From positions 1 through 10,996 of the forward strand of contig JALLPB010001148.1 of NCBI GenBank assembly GCA_036939975.1: a stretch of DNA of 10,996 bases, read 5' to 3'. Under the pieces are notes generated by a model. The model did not search any database. It saw nothing but the letters and a program-made list of their open reading frames with translations, and had not been told where the DNA came from. The DNA comes from Cyclostephanos tholiformis (taxonomy: Eukaryota; Bacillariophyta; Thalassiosirophyceae; Thalassiosirales; Thalassiosiraceae). The stretch's first letter is position 1. Each line of letters starts with the position of its first letter. This document shows positions 6,647 through 10,996 of this stretch, piece after piece. The position numbers and the translations under genes are program-made.

Positions 6647-8741
6647 TACCAAGAAGCTGGGAGACGGTGGTGTGGTCATGACAGATACATGAAACACTGC
6701 CCACTGTCCAAAAGGTTTTTTGGATACTTGTTTATAGGGGTGATGGTGCCTATGAACCAGACTGCCATGGAGACAAAGGAGCAATCAAAGCATCTAAATG
6801 CCATTCTTTGCACCAGTCTTGATGAGATTGACCCAAAATTACAGGTCACTGCTTTGATTGGTCCCATCATCCATGCAGTGGACAAATCAAACTGCCCAAA
6901 AGGACCTGGTCAGCTGTTTCTGGAATGGATTTGTAAAAACTACCCCGGCATCCTACTCTTGCCTGTTGAAGATGCTGCTGGATCAAGGCAGGATCTTTGT
7001 ACTGAAGGATGTCTTCCAATCTACATGAACTAACCCTACTATGTCAAATTCTTGGATGATGCATTCTGCAAGCCAAGGAAATCTACAATAGCAACAGTGC
7101 TGGCATCCAACAACAAAACTTGATCATTCTTACTTCGACTGAAATGATTGCTCTTAGTCGCCTCTTGTTGATCTTGCATCTTTCAGTTTGCATTCCATTT
7201 TGTTTCATCACTGGACAAACACATGAATTCTCGGAGTACAACTGGGGTGCTGTAGACATGGGATGAGTTTTCAACACATTACACAAAAAATATAGAGATT
7301 CACAATATATCCCAGCTGATACTTGATGAAGTCTACATGATGGATATCTTTAAAAAGTACTGCCAAGAGTTGCCTCCATCTACTGAATATTGGGAATTGA
7401 TATTCAAAAAGAAGGATTTGAAAGTAATTGCATGGAAAGACGGCAGCAAAGTTGTGCATTTAGCTATACTGCTCAAGTATCTCTTCTCACCAACTAGGGA
7501 AACATACATAATGACAATGAACAGTGTGTATGTGCTAGCACCAATTGCATTGAATGCTATAGTAATAACCAAATTTCTGGATGAGAGGAAGACAATGTTC
7601 AAGTATCTGTCAATCTCTGGAATGGAATACTCATTCAATCACTCCACCAATGAACAAAAATAGGCCATGGGTGGAATCAATGCTACAAATGGTGAGGCAG
7701 AGGGTGTATTACATCCAACGGTATGGCCATATTAGCATTTCTGGGGCAGAATTTTCAACAAGAAAAACAATAAGAAGTCACTGGATATTTTTCATCCATT
7801 TGATAATGCAATACAAGAAGTTATATTTCAATCTGCAATGAATGATGCTCCTGAAACAAGACAGCACAATATTAATGATATTGAACATCAGGCTAAGGCC
7901 AGATGGATCATGGAGGAACTGATAAAGGAACATAACTTGGAAGAAGCAAAGGAAGATTATATATTGATGCACTGTAATATCATCGGGTTTATTACTCTCC
8001 TGCTTGTTGGAAGAATGATGTATGAGTAGTAACAAATGAATTGAAGAAGCTAATATCTGAAACAGCAAAGTATACAGCATTGAAAGAAAATAAAATGATT
8101 TGAGTAAAGGGGCATGCACGGTCAAAGAATGGTAGTAAGAAGTACTCCGTGAAAGTGTGGGCAAATCATTTGAGGTGGATAATCAAAGAAGAACATCAAT
8201 ACCAAAAAGAACAAACTTGCCAATATTAAGAATGCAAACAAGTGATGCTGCAACTTTGGATGCAAAATACCTTGCTGACGTAACTGAATTTAAGAAAAAA
8301 ACAGCAAGGACAAACTGGGAGCGTGAATTGAAAGGAGAAGGTCAGTTGCAGCCATTCAACCAGCCTGAACTCAGTATCTTAAAGGGAAAAAGGATTCACG
8401 TCCTATCTTCATTTGACATTGACATCAAAAAAGGGATTAAGGAATTACTATGGTGCCAAGGTGAGGTTGATGTAGTTCAAGGTGTACATGATCCAACTGT
8501 CAGAGTGAAATGGGATGCACAGGAGGATGCTGATGGATATGATGCATCAACTATTACAGATCGAAAATTGGTACCAAGTAAATGGAGGAATGATAAAGAA
8601 GGTGCATGGAGAATGGACATTGAAATTGATGTTGAAAGTGATATTGACAATGAAAGTGAAGATGAAGACAAAGTAAAGGATGATATTTTGACTTTGGATA
8701 GTGAAAGTGAGAAAAGTGACGATGCATTCAGTGATAAGTAG
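6647..8741 (+). pseudogene. Degraded transposon-like hypothetical protein of diatom type
   Basis: A long coding sequence is still legible but broken. Following the conserved text, the frame goes +2 (6647 to about 7118), +1 (to about 7322), +2 (to about 7705), +3 (to about 7768), +2 (to about 7978), +1 (to about 8198), then +3 to the stop at 8739-8741. In-frame stops on this path lie at 7031, 7264, 7661, 8023 and 8101. Legible blocks in order are HCPLSKRFFGYL, VEDAAGSRQDLC, STEMIALSRLL, YNWGAVDMG, LDEVYMMDIF, KDGSKVVHLA, FSPTRET, KYLSISG, RYGHISISGA, HNINDIEHQAKARW, SPACWK and the C-terminal domain given separately. From memory these match a long hypothetical family, apparently mobile-element-related, repeated in diatom genomes. 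The biochemical function is unknown to me. Splicing is an unlikely explanation because consecutive frames abut without gaps. Confidence 0.75.
8199..8741 (+). other. Intact-looking C-terminal domain and acidic tail of the relic
   Basis: Within the 194-codon open frame 8157-8741, roughly the first 14 codons are out of register with the family, and homologous text seems to start near PKRTNLP (residue 16). Residues 75-158 form a compact domain with KGKRIHVLSSFD, WCQGEV (99-104), VRVKWD (115-120), LVPSKW (138-143) and GAWRMDIEID (149-158). The alternation of short hydrophobic strands and conserved tryptophans suggests a small beta-barrel of Tudor or chromo-like type; this is inference. Residues 159-194 are a strongly acidic Asp/Glu/Ser tail. 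An AATAAA follows 14 bp after the stop. Confidence 0.65.
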
Positions 8742-8754
8742 AAAAGTTAACATG

Positions 8755-8760
8755 AATAAA
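8755..8760 (+). promoter_or_regulatory. AATAAA polyadenylation-type signal
   Basis: The hexamer stands 14 bp after the stop codon of the large relic, an expected position for 3'-end formation. Confidence 0.4.
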
Positions 8761-8837
8761 TGTAGTCAAGCCAAGAGGAATGACATGAAATATACTCTAA
8801 CAGGATGACACAACTATGTGGGGGTTGGTACACTTAG

Positions 8838-8858
8838 TGTGCATACTACATATGCACA
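8838..8858. repeat. 8-bp stem-loop TGTGCATA / TATGCACA
   Basis: A perfect 8-bp stem with a 5-base loop lies about 95 bp after the relic's stop codon. It could be part of an element end, but no matching partner upstream of the relic was found. Confidence 0.65.
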
Positions 8859-8886
8859 ATTAGGCACACAAGGTAAATCATCAGCC

Positions 8887-8919
8887 AGTCATGAGTCAGT
8901 CATGATTCAGTCATGAGTC
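8887..8919. repeat. 11-bp tandem repeat with AP-1/GCN4-like heptamers
   Basis: Three units of AGTCATGAKTC are present. At the junctions they create TGAGTCA (8892-8898), TGATTCA (8903-8909) and TGAGTCA (8914-8920), two of which are perfect bZIP (AP-1/GCN4) consensus sites at 11-bp spacing, about one helical turn. A TCACTAGTGA palindrome follows at once. Binding is inferred from consensus only. Confidence 0.7.
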
Positions 8920-8920
8920 A

Positions 8921-9317
8921 CTCACTAGTGATACTGATGAGTGTGACTGAAATTTGGATTCACCATCAGGTGAGTGAATTGAGCATGCCTGGACACTTTT
9001 GGGGGTTAAATTGGATAATATGGGGCTAGACCCCCTAATTCTACCAACAACAAAAATGCCATGTGCAACATTCCCACATCCTAAAGCTTGGGCACAATTT
9101 TTTCACTGACTTGTTCAAATAAAAAGGAATCATATGCAGTGGTGAGTGAAGGTGGCTAGGAGGAGAATTGTTGAGTCATCACAGTGGCATTTATCAGCAG
9201 TGAGGAAGCTGGCCTTATCATAAATGGGGCAAAAAGATTCAAGACAGTTGGCCATACTCCGAACATGTGCCTTAATTTTGGAAGTGTAAACTATTGGATT
9301 GTTTCAACCCCATTAAC
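8921..9317. other. Spacer, no gene seen
   Basis: Apart from the TCACTAGTGA palindrome and short TCACC/GGTGA inverted repeats up to about 8980, no coding frame or repeat is recognisable. Confidence 0.5.
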
Positions 9318-9389
9318 TTAATCATCACTGTTGTTTCCCCCATCCCCATCATCATATTCATCATCTATGTCATCATCACCTCTTTGCTT
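9318..9389 (-). other. Short acidic minus-strand frame, possible gene tail
   Basis: Between a TGA and a TAA on the minus strand lie 23 codons, DDDIDDEYDDGDGGNNSDD preceded by KQRG. The composition parallels the acidic end at 3469-3534. Because the surrounding DNA is an imperfect GAT tract, a chance frame cannot be excluded. Confidence 0.2.
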
Positions 9390-9428
9390 TCATTGCTATC
9401 ATCATCACTATCATTATAATTTTAGAAA

Positions 9429-9484
9429 TCCCCACCACCACCACCACCACCACCACCACCACCACCACCACCACCACCACCATT

Positions 9485-9533
<49 letters not shown>
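9429..9533. repeat. Compound CAC/CAT trinucleotide microsatellite
   Basis: A run of about 17 CAC units switches to about 16 CAT/ATC units through a single TAT, with the triplet phase kept across the switch. In one plus frame this reads as about 33 His with one Tyr. In the opposite direction it abuts the stop of the frame at 9536-9787. It is a simple repeat, not evidence of a metal-binding protein. Confidence 0.95.
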
Positions 9534-9535
9534 AG

Positions 9536-9787
9536 TTAAAAAAATGTTGCAATCATTGCCATAGAATCAGTCCAATTCCATTTGGTGATGAGAAGGCTAT
9601 TGTTCTGGCCATATTGTTCCATAACTTTTGATTTCCAGATGACCAGCTCCAGCAACGTAGGAGAATCCTTCAAATTTTCAAAGGAAGAAAGGTTGGATTT
9701 GATGGAATCAAACAAGTAAAAACTCTTACCCATATCTATCTGTGCTGAGGTGTTGGCTATCCTAAACGTTAAAGGTATATAGTTCAT
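9536..9787 (-). pseudogene. Fragment of a BspA-type leucine-rich repeat protein (C-terminal part)
   Basis: The frame holds 83 codons from an ATG at 9787 to a TAA at 9536. Residues 43-54 read PTLLELVIWKSK, followed by a Gln/Asn-rich stretch and a hydrophobic end. In diatoms a very similar motif (LLEL-x-[LI]-WK-x-K) commonly closes proteins with BspA-like LRR_5 repeats; I recall this, and it was not searched. No leucine-rich repeat units are visible in the 83 residues, so the ATG is probably internal and the rest of the gene upstream on the minus strand is lost, split by introns or degraded. The stop directly abuts the GAT microsatellite. Confidence 0.45.
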
Positions 9788-10048
9788 GGTGGGTCACAAT
9801 CATGCAATGGATCTTGCAGCTGTCATCTTCCTTGAAGGAGAGATTAACAAAGATCAAAAGGCAATGAGCTTTTTTCGAGCGATGTTCCCCACCAATATGT
9901 CATGGCCTATGACATACCCATGGGGTGAAATCTAGGTATGTTGCTAAGCATATCATAAATATTTGCCTACCAGCTTCATCCTCACACAAGGTCAAATGCT
10001 CTGTAATGCATTGCAGTTGACCAAGAAGCAATACATGCTCTGGGACTT
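9788..10048. other. Spacer upstream of the leucine-rich fragment
   Basis: No repeats or domains are recognisable here. If the gene fragment at 9536-9787 once extended upstream on the minus strand, its text is not legible to me in this stretch. Confidence 0.4.
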
Positions 10049-10261
10049 TTAATGAATACCCTGATTCCACCAATCCCCCATTGCCTTGCAGGACACAAAC
10101 TCTTTGATTTTGTCACAGAAAATCACATTCATTAAATTTGAAAAGTCATTGAATGGGCTGTCATCTGATGGCGAGTGGTATGAGGATGTGCTGTACTGAT
10201 GTGCATTCGCAAAATCTTGCACCCCGATCTCCTCTAGCTCTAGTAACTCATCCGCCTGCAC
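10049..10261 (-). pseudogene. Unidentified protein relic carrying peptide module copy 1
   Basis: The frame is open on the minus strand for about 70 codons, bounded upstream by a TGA, and has no ATG start (its first codon is GTG), so it is a fragment or exon. It is acidic early (DELLELEEIG), Ser/Tyr-rich in the middle, and ends with WWNQGIH. Residues 9-32 (10166-10237) form a module repeated at 10290-10361. I recognise no family. Confidence 0.35.
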
Positions 10262-10361
10262 TCATTGAATGCCTATGTCATAATCACTTTGATGGTGGAG
10301 GGTATTGTGATGCATTGTAGCAATGCGCATTCACTAAATGCATGTACCCCATCTCCTCTAA
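10166..10361 (-). repeat. Duplicated 24-codon module, two diverged copies
   Basis: Copies at 10166-10237 and 10290-10361 (124-bp offset, different frames) translate without indels into related peptides sharing LEE-x-G, NAH-x-Y and S-x-Y-x-x-PS: 12 of 24 residues are identical and about 47 of 72 bases. Both are on the minus strand. The second copy runs into a stop two codons after the module. Confidence 0.6.
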
Positions 10362-10423
10362 CCCATTGCCAAAAATAAAATCATCTGTCACCAACTGTTT
10401 GTCCTGGGGGATTGGTGATTATC
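10287..10423 (-). pseudogene. Short frame carrying peptide module copy 2
   Basis: About 45 minus-strand codons open after a TAA, read SPIPQDKQLVTDDFIFGNG, then the module LEEMG...NAHCY...YPPPS and a Lys, and stop at TGA (10284-10286). There is no ATG before the module, so it looks like a broken tandem duplicate of the sequence in 10049-10261. Confidence 0.35.
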
Positions 10424-10621
10424 TCAGGTGAGGTGAGGAGGAGCATCATCGGCAGCATCGGCGCTTGGCAGCTTCCATGCCAACTCAGTTGTTGCACCAT
10501 GTCCGCCCAGGAGGAACATCATTAAGGCATGATATGTGGTGGCAGCAGTGACAAAGGAGGCAGGAAAGGAGCAGTGGGGGACTATTCCCCCACAGTGCGG
10601 ATAGCTGCATCGATTGACCAT
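10424..10621 (-). CDS. Unidentified 65-codon minus-strand frame
   Basis: The frame starts at an ATG-type codon near 10621 and ends at TGA (10424-10426), just before the module copy 2 frame. It is Ala/His/Pro-rich with four cysteines in the first half and a DAADDAPPHL end. I recognise no domain. Its adjacency to the two module frames on the same strand suggests that all may be pieces of one degraded gene, but chance is equally plausible. Confidence 0.2.
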   Translation of the reverse strand: MVNRCSYPHCGGIVPHCSFPASFVTAATTYHALMMFLLGGHGATTELAWKLPSADAADDAPPHLT

Positions 10622-10996
10622 CCACTCCCAAAAAAAACATACAGCAATCTACTAATATACTATACGGTGGGTATTAGTAGTTAAAACTAAAATATAGTGT
10701 GTTTGTTACTATTTTTATGAGCTATGCCATCACGACATGTCGACGAATTGTCACGCCTGATTTTCACCTGATGTGTCGATACAGAATACCGGCAGCAATA
10801 ACCACTGCATGCATACATCATAAATGTCCCTCCTTGGGATCGGCAATGTCCAGGCATGATCCAGCATAGTTTGAAATCAGGGCCTAATTTGGCCTGCTTA
10901 ATGATGTAATGAAGAAGTGTGACTTCAACTCTTCATGGGGAGTAGTAACTGGCCTCCAGACACTGGGTTTTGAAGTGCCAGTATTCTCCGAACCCC
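10622..10996. other. Spacer with small inverted repeats, no gene seen
   Basis: CTACTAATA (10649-10657) pairs with TATTAGTAG (10672-10680) around a 14-base loop, and CGACATGTCG (10733-10742) is a perfect palindrome. No coding frame, RNA gene or element boundary is recognised up to the window end. Confidence 0.5.

Noticed and set aside
7337..7841. piggyBac-type transposase from an AMGGI motif
   Set aside because: The surrounding KYLSISG and RYGHISISG text fits a different diatom family better, and the piggyBac catalytic aspartate blocks are not visible.
6647..8741. Intact gene with introns explaining the stops
   Set aside because: The conserved frames abut or overlap at each switch with no room for introns, and stops occur within the conserved text.
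9331..9564. Histidine-rich metal-binding protein
   Set aside because: The 77-codon frame is almost wholly CAC/CAT microsatellite with no upstream promoter or other domain.
1..10996. tRNA or rRNA genes
   Set aside because: No cloverleaf with a GTTCRANNC-type T-arm and no rRNA core sequence was seen on either strand by eye; a covariance search would settle it.

Overview
The window looks like repeat-rich nuclear DNA of a eukaryote, most likely a diatom. Two independent signs point there. One is the decayed gene at 6647-8741, whose conserved blocks (KYLSISG, WCQGEV, LVPSKW, GAWRMD) I associate from memory with a long, transposon-like hypothetical protein family that recurs in diatom genomes. The other is a minus-strand fragment at 9536-9787 with a PTLLELVIWKSK motif of the kind seen at the C-terminus of diatom BspA-type leucine-rich proteins. 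Eukaryotic signals (TATAAAAG, AATAAA), abundant microsatellites, foldback DNA and the absence of operon-like gene packing agree with this. No intact, confidently functional gene is present, and I recognise no tRNA, rRNA or CRISPR array.

Layout. 1-725: two 134-bp direct repeats (96% identical) flank about 457 bp that carry a TATA box, a TCTG/TGTG microsatellite, a 75-codon reading frame from its inner ATG, and an AATAAA signal, so it resembles a compact repeat-bounded transcription unit. 725-1360: a foldback or MITE-like element whose about 175-bp terminal inverted repeats begin exactly where the second direct repeat ends. 1361-1950: AT-rich DNA with a run of small stem-loops. 1975-2185: two adjacent minisatellites (9-bp G-rich, then 6-bp C-rich). 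2186-5200: mostly non-coding, with alternating purine-rich and pyrimidine-rich tracts and simple repeats. 5220-5806 (minus): two protein-like open frames of unknown identity. 6104-6456: a short cysteine-rich frame and a three-unit 30-bp tandem repeat. 6647-8741: the main gene relic, with at least six frame changes and five in-frame stops before an intact-looking C-terminal 180 codons. 8838-8950: a hairpin and an 11-bp tandem repeat with three AP-1/GCN4-like heptamers. 9318-9535: CAC/CAT microsatellite. 9536-10621 (minus): the leucine-rich protein fragment, two copies of a 24-residue peptide module, and an unidentified frame.

These pieces do not work together as a pathway. The region reads as a graveyard of mobile and duplicated sequences. 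The least conventional parts are the repeat-bounded minigene joined to the foldback element at the left, and the protein-level duplication at 10166-10361. Family assignments rest on recalled motifs and could not be checked by search.
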